From Mesostigma viride (Eukaryota > Streptophyta > Mesostigmatophyceae > Mesostigmatales > Mesostigmataceae): a stretch of 64,000 bases of DNA. The notes beneath the pieces are model-generated. The model searched no databases. It was not told where the DNA came from and saw only the letters and a program-made list of their open reading frames with translations. How positions within the stretch are numbered: the stretch's first letter is position 1; every line of letters begins with the position of its first letter. The position numbers and the translations under genes were made by a program. This document shows, one piece after another, positions 1 through 9,900 of this stretch. Location: positions 1 to 64,000 of the forward strand of contig RPFO01000937.1 in assembly GCA_009746045.1 (NCBI GenBank). The letters are read 5' to 3'.

Positions 1-2654
1 ATGCTGTTGCCGGAGGTCACGGTGTTCGGGGCGGGGTTGATCCCGACCCACCCGTTGCTGCCGCCCGACCCGCGCACCTTGACGAGTTGCAGCCCCTCGT
101 TGTTGGCGATGCGGAACCCGTACGTGACGGTCTGGTCGGCGGCATACATCTCCTTCCAACCGTACAGCATGGTGTTGGCGTTGACGAGCGCCTGGCCGGA
201 GACGAAGCGGACGTCATCGTACCACACGTCGCCGACGACGGCACCGTTCAACACCAGCTGCGGGTTGGATCCCAGCGAGCCGTTGGTCGAGGAGGCCACG
301 AGGACGCCGTCCAGATAGAACTTGACCTCCGCCCCGCTCATGGTGATGCACAGAGTGAACGGCTCGGCGTGCACGGGGGTGGACATGACGATGGCGGCGT
401 TGAGGCCGTCCGAGAAGGTCAGGAAGCCCCCGCTCGAGACCTGAACCTGCAGCCAGCCGTACCCGATCAGGTCGGTCAAGAGGGTCAGTGTGGACAGGTC
501 GAACTGGGGGAGGACCTTGACGATCAGGGAGAAGGTGCCGGTGATGTTGGGGGACACGGTGTCGAACTGGGAGCCGGACTCCTTGAGCACGCCGGCGGCG
601 ACGGTGCCGGTGCCACTGAAGGTGGCGCTGCCGACGGTGCTGGCCTTGCCCGAGGAAAACTCCCACCGGAGCGCGTCGCTGCCACTGGCAAGAGAGGCGA
701 GGTTGACGTTGGTGGCGGGCGCCTCGCGGTCGGAGGCGGCGATGGTGCGAGATAGCAAGAGCTGCCCGCCCTCAAAGTGCCAGTAGGATCCAGTGTGGTC
801 TCCCTTGTCCTGGGAGGTCTCGCCGGCGCCCATGTGCCATGTGAGGGCGCGACTGCCGAAGGAGGCGCTGCCGTCCACGTACAGACCGGCGCTGTCAGAG
901 GCCGCGTTCGTCGAGGCCACGCCCTTGGTCACCTTGAAGTAGTCGACCGACCAGTTCTGGTTAGCCGTCTCGCTATAGCTGCCGATGCCGAGCGTGCTAG
1001 ACAGGTTGCTGGTGAAAGAGTTGGTCACGACGGTCGTGGGGCTGCCGCCGAACGTGATGGGCACAGTGGCCCCTCCATCCTTGGAGTAGGTGAACGCGGC
1101 CGTGCAAACCCCGCCAGAGTAGGACAGAGCCACCTTGACCAGGTAGGTGCCAGCGGCGTTCAAAAAGTTGACGTTGTCCGAGGTAACCACGGGCTGCGAG
1201 ACGCCAGCGGAAATCCTGTCGAGACGCAGTGCGCCGCTCACGGCGGACAGACGCATCGCCGACTGAACCTGGTTGGCCGCGTCGCTGAAACTCTCGATAC
1301 CGAAGAACTGATACCTGCCGCCCGTGCTGGTGGCCAGGCCGGCGGTAAGGGTCATCGGGAATTCCACGTTGACATTTTCCGTGGCCCAGTCGACGACGGT
1401 CTTTGGAATGTTGGTATACGCTGAAGGGTAGTAGAAGAAAGCACGGGACGAGTTGGTGGTGCTGATGTTCAAGGCCCCTCCGCTGACAGACGCACCGGCG
1501 AATGCGCTGACGTTGATGTTGTACGCGGCCACGGCGTTGGCGCTGCTGGTGAACGGGAAGTCCATGATCGTGGCAGAGCCGGGCTGGTAGCTTAGCTTCA
1601 CGGTCTTGTCCATGACCTCGAGGTTTCCGCTGGCGTTCGTGCTCTCGAGCACGCCCGCCACCTTCAGGTCCCCTCCCACGACCATGTTGCCGGTGCTGGT
1701 GATCGTACTAGAGCCCGTCAGAGCCCCCGTGACCGCCACCGTGCCGCTCGCGCTGGTCAGCTCCAGATTGCCCGCCGAGGTGGTCACCTTGCCGCTGCCA
1801 CCCGCCGTGCTGGTCAGGGTCAGGTCCTTCGCCACCGTCACGGTGCTCGCCGACGCCGCGCTAATGCTCGCGTTCGTCACTGTGAGACCGCCCACGTCCA
1901 CCCGGTTGGCCGCCGCCCCCGCCGAGGTCAAGGACAGAGTCCCGCTGCTGGTGGTGATGTTCGCGGTCTTCACCTTCACGCTGTCGATCGCGACCGACCC
2001 GGTGCCGTTGGACGTGATCGAGAGATCCGCGTTGGCCACGTTGTTGCTGATGCCGGACGCCTTCACACGGACGTTGTCCATCAGGACGGCGCCGGCGCCG
2101 TTGGAGGCCATGGTCAGGTTTCCGTTGGCGGTGGAGGAGGACACGGAGGCGTCGGTGACGGTGACGCCGCCCAGCTTGAGCGCGGCCGTGGACGACCCGG
2201 CAGAGCTGATCGCCAGGGTGCCGCTGGAGGTGGTGACCGCGTTGTCGGTGAACTTGACGCCCTCCACGAGGACGGACTTGGTCGCACCGCCGACGATGGA
2301 CAGGTCGACGTCGGAAGAGGGGGTCAGAGACGCGGCGGTCACCATCACGTCCGCGACCCGCACCGACCCGGCATTGGACGAAAGGGACAGCGACCCGGTC
2401 GACGTGCTGACGGTGTTGTCGTCGATCACGACGTTGTCGACCTGCATGGCGCCCTCGACGCTGGCCGTGCCGATGATCTGAAACTTCTTCACCGCGTCTG
2501 CGCCGAGACCGAGATTCGGCTTGATGATGATGCTGTCCTGGGCCTTCACGATCAGGTCCTTGACGCTCGCCTGGGCGTCCAAATCGCCCATGAGAGCCGT
2601 GGTGTACAATTTTCCGTAACGCACGACGGACAGTTGGTCGAGAGAGGTGGCCAT
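1..2654 (-). CDS. Fibre-like repeat protein with C-terminal LamG-like domain (C-terminus beyond window)
   Basis: Read on the minus strand from ATG at 2654, the frame stays open for 884 codons and runs off the left edge, so the C-terminus is missing. Residues about 58-320 are degenerate Ser/Thr/Gly/Val-rich repeats of roughly 30-36 residues (variants of TSSGTLSLTSAG followed by VxVxxVxVxxA), as in beta-helical fibre stalks. After a 'DKTVKLSYQPG' segment come two beta-rich regions; the one around residues 740-870 has the KFYLDGVLV signature of LamG/concanavalin-like folds. A TATAATA box lies 13 bp upstream. I infer a virion fibre or surface-adhesion protein. The family is not named with certainty; the reading frame itself is certain. 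Confidence 0.85.
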   Translation of the reverse strand, partial: MATSLDQLSVVRYGKLYTTALMGDLDAQASVKDLIVKAQDSIIIKPNLGLGADAVKKFQIIGTASVEGAMQVDNVVIDDNTVSTSTGSLSLSSNAGSVRVADVMVTAASLTPSSDVDLSIVGGATKSVLVEGVKFTDNAVTTSSGTLAISSAGSSTAALKLGGVTVTDASVSSSTANGNLTMASNGAGAVLMDNVRVKASGISNNVANADLSITSNGTGSVAIDSVKVKTANITTSSGTLSLTSAGAAANRVDVGGLTVTNASISAASASTVTVAKDLTLTSTAGGSGKVTTSAGNLELTSASGTVAVTGALTGSSTITSTGNMVVGGDLKVAGVLESTNASGNLEVMDKTVKLSYQPGSATIMDFPFTSSANAVAAYNINVSAFAGASVSGGALNISTTNSSRAFFYYPSAYTNIPKTVVDWATENVNVEFPMTLTAGLATSTGGRYQFFGIESFSDAANQVQSAMRLSAVSGALRLDRISAGVSQPVVTSDNVNFLNAAGTYLVKVALSYSGGVCTAAFTYSKDGGATVPITFGGSPTTVVTNSFTSNLSSTLGIGSYSETANQNWSVDYFKVTKGVASTNAASDSAGLYVDGSASFGSRALTWHMGAGETSQDKGDHTGSYWHFEGGQLLLSRTIAASDREAPATNVNLASLASGSDALRWEFSSGKASTVGSATFSGTGTVAAGVLKESGSQFDTVSPNITGTFSLIVKVLPQFDLSTLTLLTDLIGYGWLQVQVSSGGFLTFSDGLNAAIVMSTPVHAEPFTLCITMSGAEVKFYLDGVLVASSTNGSLGSNPQLVLNGAVVGDVWYDDVRFVSGQALVNANTMLYGWKEMYAADQTVTYGFRIANNEGLQLVKVRGSGGSNGWVGINPAPNTVTSGNS

Positions 2655-2666
2655 TTCTAGTGAGTG

Positions 2667-2673
2667 TATTATA
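2667..2673 (-). promoter_or_regulatory. TATA-like promoter box of the fibre-like gene
   Basis: TATAATA on the minus strand, 13 bp before the ATG at 2654, inside an AT-rich gap in GC-rich sequence. Its position matches other AT boxes in this window. Confidence 0.5.
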
Positions 2674-2808
2674 CCCTTCAGGAGAAAAAAAAACGCACAC
2701 GTACGTAACGGATGTCGGCTCGTGTGCGGTGTTGCGCCCGGACCAAGCCGGGACCGGTGCAAACGGAATTCCAAAGGCTCTCACATGTGCGTGACGCACC
2801 TCCGACGC

Positions 2809-3060
2809 ATGGCTGCCCCGGCCAAGCCCAAGGTGCGCATCGTGCGATACGTGCCCACGGTAGTCTACGTGGACCGACGCACGTACGACCTTCCCCGCCC
2901 TCCTCCTCCTCCTCCCCCGCGACGAAGGACGTCGCGACGGCGACGACATCCGACGACGACGACGGGGACGTCGACGTCGACAAATGACGACGACGAAGAC
3001 CCCGGCCACGGAACGAGTCAGGGTCGTCTCCGGAGGCGAAATAAACGTCGCGTCCGTTAG
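2809..3060 (+). CDS. Small proline- and arginine-rich protein of unknown function
   Basis: 83 codons from ATG 2809. The N-terminus (MAAPAKPKVRIVRYVPTVVY) looks like folded or basic peptide, followed by a run of seven prolines, Arg-rich and Thr-rich stretches, and a basic tail. It ends 4 bp before the ATG chosen for the nuclease gene downstream, which is the tight packing seen elsewhere here. No family recognised. GC-rich sequence makes chance ORFs common, so existence is only moderately supported. Confidence 0.4.
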   Translation: MAAPAKPKVRIVRYVPTVVYVDRRTYDLPRPPPPPPPRRRTSRRRRHPTTTTGTSTSTNDDDEDPGHGTSQGRLRRRNKRRVR

Positions 3061-3064
3061 TACC

Positions 3065-3532
3065 ATGGAAACCATCAAGGACAGCGACGTCCACAGCTTC
3101 ACGTTGCAGGGGCTCCGGCTGCAGTGCAAGGTCGTCAGTTGCTACGACGGCGACACGGCGCGCGTCGTGACGATGTTCCCCTGGTCCTCGCAGCCTCAGA
3201 AGTTGACGTTGCGCCTGGCCGGGATCAACGCGCCCGAGATAAATCCTCGCGTGCACGATCTGGACAGGGACGAGATCCGATATCGAGCGAAGATCTCACG
3301 CAACGCGCTCATCCGTAAGGTGACGAACTGCGTCTTGCAACTCGGAGACGTGGACCTGTCCCAGACGGATTTGCAGAAGATCTTGGACACGAACACCAAA
3401 CTGGTCGACGTGAGCATGGGCCGTTTCGACGCGTTCGGCCGCGTCCTCGCGACCGTCTACGCGGACGGGGTCGACGTCAACCACGAGATGGTCAAGGAGG
3501 GGTACGCGACGCCGTTCGGTTCGATCGCCTGA
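3065..3532 (+). CDS. Staphylococcal-type nuclease (SNase/TNase fold)
   Basis: 155 residues from ATG 3065; an upstream in-frame ATG at 2984 would overlap the preceding ORF, so the later start is preferred. The OB-fold nuclease pattern is clear: YDGDTARV at residues 27-34, LRLAGINAPE with the Arg and Glu expected in the active site, and GRFDAFGRVLATVY followed by VNHEMVKEGYA near the C-terminus, as in thermonuclease. It would cleave DNA or RNA with Ca2+. No signal peptide is visible. SNase genes are common accessory genes of large DNA viruses. Confidence 0.85.
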   Translation: METIKDSDVHSFTLQGLRLQCKVVSCYDGDTARVVTMFPWSSQPQKLTLRLAGINAPEINPRVHDLDRDEIRYRAKISRNALIRKVTNCVLQLGDVDLSQTDLQKILDTNTKLVDVSMGRFDAFGRVLATVYADGVDVNHEMVKEGYATPFGSIA

Positions 3533-3566
3533 TTTATTTTGTGGCGACACGGTGACAGGGTGAAAG

Positions 3567-4162
3567 ATGAGCGCGGCGTTGCTGCTCCTCCCGCTCGGCG
3601 TGGCACTCGGAGCCGGCGGATGGTACCTGTACAAGGTCGCGGAGGAGAGGGAGGCGGAGGTCGGCGAGTGCAAGGAGGCGAAGTGGAAGGAGCAGATCTG
3701 TCTCGGGTCTAGATGGTACGTCGGGGAGAGCGTGACGAAGGACAAGATTCCCGCGATCCCGAAAGAGGAGGCCGCCAAGGTGTTGACCAAACTCAACGGT
3801 GGGCCGTTTCAGCTGGCGTTCGAGTTCAAGGACGAGGAGCTGCCGAAATGGTACGTGTTGGAGAGCGACGGCGGCTTCATCATGGCGGAGGACGCGGCGC
3901 GCGCCGAGAAATCCGACGCGACGCCCGAAGCCAGGAGAAGGAGGTCGTCACGGCGTTGGATGACGGGTACTTCTCGAAGAAGTGGCTCCAGGCGATCAAG
4001 CCCGAGAGCCGTTCCGGCCGTTTCGCGGACCGGTTCCCGACCCGGACGTTGAAACACACGGTGTTCGACGGCGGATCGTGGGGGATCACGGTCGTGAAGG
4101 AGGCGGACGCGTCGACCAAGACATTTGCCTACGCGTTCTGGACCGCGCCGTCCGATCTGTGA
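3567..4162 (+). CDS. Single-pass membrane protein, frame broken near 3925
   Basis: Starts ATG 3567 with a hydrophobic N-terminal segment (LLLLPLGVALGAGGWYLY), then a soluble domain with one KWYVLESDGGF-type beta hairpin. The first frame degenerates into Arg/Ser-rich peptide after about codon 120. The coherent continuation (EKEVVTALDDGYFSKKW to the stop at 4162) is in the -1 frame. One missing base near 3925-3930 explains the break and would give about 198 residues. No family recognised; topology suggests an N-terminal anchor. Confidence 0.65.
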
Positions 4163-4239
4163 TCACTGGGACGACACGATCCGACACATTGGGAATGATA
4201 AAACGCGGAGCCGACACTCGACCGCACTCCGAGTGAGAC

Positions 4240-4605
4240 ATGGAGAGAATCTGCTTCCACCCCGACCCCTCCCCCGGGCGTCATGGTGGCGACGACTGCC
4301 CGGGAATCGGGGAGCTCGAGCTCATCGAGCACGCCGATTGTCTGAACCTCTGCGGCAACTGCTGCGAGCGGATGAACCGACTCTGTCGCCACTGTGGATA
4401 CGTGATGGTCCGGAGAGTGAAGGAGGCCAGAAGGTTCGCGATCCAAAACGGTTACAACCGCTTGTCGGCCGAACGCGATCGAACCGACACGATCGGCAGA
4501 AACGACACGATCACGAAGGACATAAAAGCCGCGAGCGACCCGGTCTTCCCCACTCTCACCTCCTCGAGCTCTCCTCCTCCCTTCGACCATGAACTGCCCC
4601 GATAA
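4240..4605 (+). CDS. Cys-rich zinc-binding protein
   Basis: 121 residues from ATG 4240. A cluster CLNLCGNCCERMNRLCRHCGY at about residues 34-54 has the spacing of a small treble-clef or RING-like zinc site, preceded by a His/Cys segment (CFHPDPS). The rest is charged and low complexity. The last 17 bp overlap the next ORF. The exact zinc-finger class cannot be told from one sequence. Confidence 0.6.
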   Translation: MERICFHPDPSPGRHGGDDCPGIGELELIEHADCLNLCGNCCERMNRLCRHCGYVMVRRVKEARRFAIQNGYNRLSAERDRTDTIGRNDTITKDIKAASDPVFPTLTSSSSPPPFDHELPR

Positions 4606-4789
4606 GGCGCCCATCGTATCGTGCCGCGAGAATCGGCGCAGGAGAGCGCAAGAAGCCTTTTCGTCGCCCTACTTCCCTGTTTCGGAAGTGCGCGAACTCT
4701 TGGCGTCTGTTCCGCGGAACGACCCTACGCCGCTCCACCTAGACGAGTTCGAGCGACGATACAACGCCGCGAATCACGGTGGCGATTGA
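4589..4789 (+). CDS. Small hypothetical protein
   Basis: 66 residues from ATG 4589, overlapping the end of the Cys-rich gene by 17 bp in another frame. Contains a hydrophilic helix-like middle (VSEVRELLASVP) and HLDEFERRYNAAN near the end. No family recognised. The following 140 bp hold AT-rich sequence and no gene. Confidence 0.5.
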   Translation: MNCPDKAPIVSCRENRRRRAQEAFSSPYFPVSEVRELLASVPRNDPTPLHLDEFERRYNAANHGGD

Positions 4790-4932
4790 CGCCCCGCGCG
4801 CGCAACAATCGGCCTAATGAAACGGCCTAATAAATTGTCTATGTATGGACACGAAAACCGCACGCATGCATGCATGGAAAGCGGAAACGAATGATTTATT
4901 ACATCATAAATAATAAAGGCTTCTTTCGCGGC

Positions 4933-5655
4933 TCAAATGGCACTTATGTAATTCATGACGAACACGGCGTCGTTGTGTATGGTGAGGTGGTATAGCAGCC
5001 TCTTGTTCGGCGCGGCCTTCATGTTCTTCAACATGTCCGATTCATCGCGGCCCACGCCGTACCGTTTGTCGTAGCACGGTCCACATACGAGGAGCCAAGG
5101 GGCGGGCGATTCGTCGAGCGGGATGGTTTCTTGCCACGCCCCGTGGAACTTCCACCCTTCCTTTAGCCCTTCGCGGCGGCAGAACACGCACGCCGAGACC
5201 CGTTGGTCGTCGAGCGCGTGGAGTTGCGCGATCCTCGTGAGACGTCGCTGTTTCTTGCGACGGGCGATCGCCAGCTCGATCTCTTTTTGGTAGATGTATT
5301 GGGGCACGCCGTTCATCCTCGAAGAGAGAGAGAGAGAGAGAGAGAGAGGATCAGGCCATCCAGTTCTGCACGCTTTTATTGCGAGGAGGCGGAACCACAT
5401 CCGCCATCCGACGGCCAGGATGACGACGAGTAGGAAGAGGACGACACATCCGAGTCGGGTCGTCGTGTCGTTCTGGATGACGTCATCTTCCAGTGGAACG
5501 TACCTATGAGGTTTGTCGGAACGCAGTACGACGCGAGTCCCGTCGCACAACGTTCCTTTTAGAAGCACGTCGGGCCGGTCGGAATCGATCGCGGTCGACG
5601 CGACCCAGATGGACAGCACGAGCAGGACCGCGAAGGATAGGTGCGGTAGAATCAT
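4933..5655 (-). CDS. Membrane protein with C-terminal CxxC/CxxC zinc-like domain
   Basis: 240 residues from ATG 5655, with a TATAAG box about 6 bp upstream. The N-terminus is a signal-like hydrophobic helix (FAVLLVLSIWVASTA), a second membrane segment lies near residues 69-90 (VVLFLLVVILAVGW), and the C-terminal half has a CVFCRREG and a VCGPCYDKRYG pair that could bind zinc. A GA/CT microsatellite at about 5328-5352 codes for a Ser-Leu run between the membrane segment and the cytosolic part; it may be a recent expansion. Function unknown. Confidence 0.7.
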   Translation of the reverse strand: MILPHLSFAVLLVLSIWVASTAIDSDRPDVLLKGTLCDGTRVVLRSDKPHRYVPLEDDVIQNDTTTRLGCVVLFLLVVILAVGWRMWFRLLAIKACRTGWPDPLSLSLSLSSRMNGVPQYIYQKEIELAIARRKKQRRLTRIAQLHALDDQRVSACVFCRREGLKEGWKFHGAWQETIPLDESPAPWLLVCGPCYDKRYGVGRDESDMLKNMKAAPNKRLLYHLTIHNDAVFVMNYISAI

Positions 5656-5660
5656 CGATC

Positions 5661-5666
5661 CTTATA
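5661..5666 (-). promoter_or_regulatory. TATA-like box of the 4933-5655 gene
   Basis: TATAAG on the minus strand, 6 bp before the ATG at 5655. Confidence 0.4.
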
Positions 5667-5671
5667 CTCCC

Positions 5672-5911
5672 TTACGGCGATAATCGCCCGGTCGCGCCCA
5701 TTCGCACGCAAAACTTGCGGTTCCACCCCATGGCCTCGAACAAGACGTGGAGCAGGGCCGCAGAAACCGCCACTTGCAGGAAGACGCCGTTCTCCTTGGC
5801 CGCGGACTCCTCGTCGTGTTTCTTGTGAAGATGTCGCGCGAGGGCCATGACTCCCGTCATCGCCGCCGACACCACGAGCGCTTCCACGAGCACGACACCG
5901 AAGCGAGACAT
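5672..5911 (-). CDS. Small two-helix membrane protein
   Basis: 79 residues from ATG 5911. Two hydrophobic segments (VVLVEALVVSAAMTGVMAL and VFLQVAVSAALLHVLFEAMG) flank a charged loop, and the end reads GWNRKFCVRMGA. The HxLFExxGxNxxxC pattern resembles small virion or membrane proteins of large DNA viruses, recalled from family experience and not checked. It is divergent with the next gene; the starts are only 24 bp apart over the AT-rich segment at 5912-5935. Confidence 0.65.
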   Translation of the reverse strand: MSRFGVVLVEALVVSAAMTGVMALARHLHKKHDEESAAKENGVFLQVAVSAALLHVLFEAMGWNRKFCVRMGATGRLSP

Positions 5912-5935
5912 ATTGTATCATTAGGAAGCGATAAA

Positions 5936-6490
5936 ATGGCCGAGACGATCCAACAGTGGGAACTGGACGTCCTTGCCGCGTGTCTCTCGTCCGAGCACGA
6001 CATTTCCCGCCGGATCCTGTGCGTCATAGGATCAACTGACGCCACGTTCGGGTCGGCGGTCGTGCACGACCCTGTCTCCGCGCTCGTGGACGTCCGTGAG
6101 GCGCGGGAATGGACGACCGGACTCGGACAACTGTTGAAAGACGCGTGCAGGTTCCCGCGGTACCGCAAGTACCTGTTTTTGTTCCGCCGCGACGGGGAAG
6201 AGGTCGATCCAAGTACCATCCGGACCGTCCGCGCGTGTTGCGCGGGGTTCGACGTGGAGACGTTCGACATCATGGAAGACCTGTGGAGTCCGTACGGCAG
6301 CGCGGCGTACACAACGCCGCCGTTCGTCGCTCACATGCGATCTCTGTTACGCCTAAAACTGCACGAGGAGACGGACGCGTATGACGCCGAGGTCACGCCA
6401 AGCCGTACATTCGCGCGGCCGCCAGATCGGCGGTCGACAAGCGCGGGACGCAGAGACGGGCCAGCGATGCGACGGGCTTCGCTGTCCTAG
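5936..6490 (+). CDS. PD-(D/E)XK-like nuclease fold, degenerate active site
   Basis: 184 residues from ATG 5936. Residues about 40-120 align by eye with the C-terminal nuclease domain of the KilA-N protein at 18538-19311: both have a beta strand, a DW/EW-x-x-GxGQLL motif, then FPxYxKxLxxF and a final FD/YEDL motif. Where the other protein has the ExK pair (E192-V-K194), this one has D52-V-R54, so catalysis is doubtful. The last 98 bp overlap the convergent gene at 6393-6896, and the Arg-rich C-terminus there may be read-through after a lost stop. Confidence 0.6.
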   Translation: MAETIQQWELDVLAACLSSEHDISRRILCVIGSTDATFGSAVVHDPVSALVDVREAREWTTGLGQLLKDACRFPRYRKYLFLFRRDGEEVDPSTIRTVRACCAGFDVETFDIMEDLWSPYGSAAYTTPPFVAHMRSLLRLKLHEETDAYDAEVTPSRTFARPPDRRSTSAGRRDGPAMRRASLS

Positions 6491-6896
6491 CTGCGACGAC
6501 GGCTTCGGCGCATTGGTCGGCGACGGTCGCTCGCGTCGCGAGCCTTTGGGACTCCCAGAACCGCCAAAAGGACGCCACGGCGCAGATGTCGTCCGTGACG
6601 GCGTTGTAGTTGTCGCGGGAGTGGTACCTCTTCAAAATCTCCTCGAACCCGTCCTCGAAGGACGCGGTCGCGATGAGAGCTCGCGTCACATACGTCACGA
6701 GGTCGACGGGCGTCGAGCACGTGCGGCAGAGATACTTGAGCATCAGATCGGCGCCGTCCAGAGGCGAGACGCCGACCCTATCACACGCGAGCGCGAAGTC
6801 CGGAACCCCTCTCTCTCGGACTCTGGACACGTGGCGGAAACGAGGGCGACAAGACGCGCAGACGGAGCGACGGATACAGGACCCGTCACATGTCAT
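6393..6896 (-). CDS. Hypothetical protein with Cys motifs
   Basis: 167 residues from ATG 6896; an upstream ATG at 6968 would give 191 residues, but the extension is Arg-rich. The N-terminus has a CDGSC / CASC pair and the middle a YLCRTC motif, possibly zinc ligands. The C-terminal half is helical (DICAVASFWRFWESQRLAT). A TATAC-like box lies near 6948-6954. Converges with and overlaps the 5936-6490 gene. No family recognised. Confidence 0.6.
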   Translation of the reverse strand: MTCDGSCIRRSVCASCRPRFRHVSRVRERGVPDFALACDRVGVSPLDGADLMLKYLCRTCSTPVDLVTYVTRALIATASFEDGFEEILKRYHSRDNYNAVTDDICAVASFWRFWESQRLATRATVADQCAEAVVAARTAKPVASLARLCVPRLSTADLAAARMYGLA

Positions 6897-6973
6897 ATCG
6901 GGCTCCTCGCGAGAAGCGCGGATGTTCGCGCGGATAAAAAGAACGAACCGTATAGTAATACCCCTCACGCATT

Positions 6974-9900
6974 ATGATGCACACCTGGTTCCGACCCTCG
7001 GACGACTTCCTCATCGGAGGGGTCGTCAACGGGGTGCGCGCTTATGACCCTTGGCACCGTCCGTCCGATCTGGACATGATCAAGAGCGAGGAGGTCGACG
7101 TCGCGGATTCCGATGACGACGCGCCCAAGTCCGTCGTGGCCGGAATGACAGCGCCCCCCTCGCGCAAAACAACCGAAGAAGACCGCATAAGAGCCGAGAT
7201 CGAAGACCGATTGAAGGCCGAATACGATCAAAGGATTTTAAAAGAAGAGGACGACTATCGTCGAAAACTCGGCGAGGCGTTAGCTACTTGGCAAACAAAA
7301 ACAGACGAGGAAATAGCCAAAGAACGAAACATGATGGAGAAGAGACACGAAGAAGAAAAGGCTCGTTTGGCGCGTGAGTACGACCAGCAATTGGACAAAT
7401 TGATGAACGAGCGAGATCTTGCTAAGTCGGAAGCGGATCGAACGACGGAGGAACTCGTGAAGTTGCGAGAGGTCAACAACAAGTTAATCCAACGCGTCAA
7501 GGCAGATTGGAATGCAGAATCAGCAGAAATCGCCCGTCTCGCCGAAACCTTGTCAACACTGAGCATCGAAAAGGAATCTCTCGAGGCCCGCATTCGCCAA
7601 CTGACGGCCAACGGAGATAAGGTGAAGTCAAGAGCGATGAGTGAGAATGAGGCGTTACGGAAACGTTTGGAGGAGGTTAATAGCCAACTAGACAGTGAGA
7701 GGATCAACAGCGAAAACCTCCGAAAAGAATTGAAAGAGACGGTAGGAAAAGGTGAGGCATTGGTCCTTTCATTGAAAAAAGAATTCCAGGCCGCCCAGGA
7801 CAACGCGCAGACCGCGTATGAGCAAGAGATCGCAGAATTCCGTTCTCAATTGGAGAAGTTGTCTATCGAAAAGGAGGCATCCGAAAAAAACGCAAGAGAT
7901 AGTATAGACCACGCCATCCGCGAAAAGATACGAGAGATGGCAGAATTTCAAGCCGAGCACGAGCGTGTGCTTGATGTACAAAAGAGACAATACGAAATAA
8001 CTATCCGTCAAATCGAAGAGAGAAATCGCAAGGCATCCGATAAAGCGTCGGAATTAGAGAAACAACACCAGAAGCTGATACACACTTTCGGCGAACAGGA
8101 ACAGGAGCATCAGAAGTCACAGAGATTGATCGACGAACTTAGAAACGCACGACAAGAATCGATGGTTGAGATAGGCAAATTGAAGGAACGCTTGAGCAAA
8201 TTGGCAAAGGACAAAGATTCTATCAAAACAAAACTTAAAAAAGAAATAACACGATGGCGCACGGATAACACTGGACATATACACCATCTCCAAAAAAAGT
8301 TGCGAGAATCGCGCGAACAACTTACGCGAGAATTGAAAATATGGTCTGATACCAAACAATCACTTGAGCGTCAGACAGAGGAGCAGGATGCGTTGTTAAA
8401 CAATCTACAGGAAAGGTTGATAGATACGACGGAGGAGCTGAGTAGGCTCAAAAGCGACAATAGACAGACCACTCAAGCGCAATCAGAAGATGTTCAACGA
8501 TTGAACAAACAAATAAGCCAACTGATGAGCAAGATCGCAGAGGATGAAGAACTATCGTCACAAATGAAGGCGGATTATAACAATCGTCTGCAAGAAACCG
8601 GCGCGAGAGAATCGGCTCTTTTGGAAGAACTACAACAGTTAAAATCGGTCATAGATGGAAAGACATCTGAGTTTGAGGAACGAGAAACCGTTCTGCGTGG
8701 TGAAATCGATCAACTGAAAGAGAACGTGGCTGCAGAAAACAGCAAGTTTCTAGCTGCACAACATAAACTCGAGTCCGCTGCTCGGAGAAACAAGCACGCG
8801 AGGACAATATCGCGGAACTCAATCGGCAAATCGAAACCGAGAAAGCGAAATTTGCGGCCCTTCAATTAGCAATGAATGAACAACCGACTCCATTACAGGT
8901 AAAACAACACAACATAGCTGTCCAAACATTGTTTGATAACATGGAGAGTCAACAAACAACAACGGATAAAAGGAAGAAAAGACTTACAATGCAGATGGAA
9001 GCTCTCCAAAATACCATGAGAAACGCAACTACTGAAAAAAAAAAATTAGAGGAGGCATTAAAGAAGAGATCAGAAGAGTTGGACGATGTATCCGGTGAGT
9101 TGAAACGCGTGAAGGGACAACGCGATGCGATACAGGCTGATCTCGTGGCTCAACAACGGCTGCTTGAAGAGATCATATCGAACCAACTAGAAGAAAACGC
9201 TGCCTATCAAAAGGAATCTGCGGCATTGCAGGACGCAGTCGATGCTGCCACGCGCATTTTTAGAGGATATATTGAAGAGCCAAAGTTTAACGCGTTAACG
9301 AATATATCAAGGGAGCTGTACGATGCTCAGACGAATGCGGGCGACGACTCTCGAAACGAGATCGAGCGACTCGAGAAAGAACGTGAAACCCTTGTTAGAG
9401 AGATCGAGGATGATTTGTTGCACATACTCGACGAAAAAACCGGATTGCATCCCGACGATGACGACCGAAAAACATTTATGAAAAATGTTTGGGAAGGACT
9501 AACACGAATTCTGCCATTATCGCAGCAAGCTATGGGCCATTTCCAACGATTCCAACACTTCGGAGGGGGGGCAGGAGAGTGGCGACCGCCAACGGACGAT
9601 GAAGACAACCCTAAGCCTGACCAAGGAGGTGGAAGTATACGCAGGTCCCCAGGCACGGCGATACAGACGTCGCCGTTCGAACCCGTCCCGTGGTTGTGGT
9701 TCAACGACTACGCGACTGGGACCAGCGTCGCCGAAGGAAGTGGTCAAAAGACATACACGGCAAGACCGCACGAAGACACAGTGCCCCAAAAGGTCATCAG
9801 TGAAACCCCAAAGGACACAATAACGAAAGACAAGGGCAAAGCACCTTTACGAGAGACCGAAGAAGAGGACGAAAAAACGCCTACGGAGGGTACAGAGTCC

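Noticed and set aside
1606-2481. 291-codon plus-strand ORF
   Set aside because: Shadow of the minus-strand fibre-like gene; peptide lacks protein-like pattern.
5328-5352. Intron or regulatory GA repeat
   Set aside because: The reading frame passes through as Ser-Leu repeats and no splice sites flank it.
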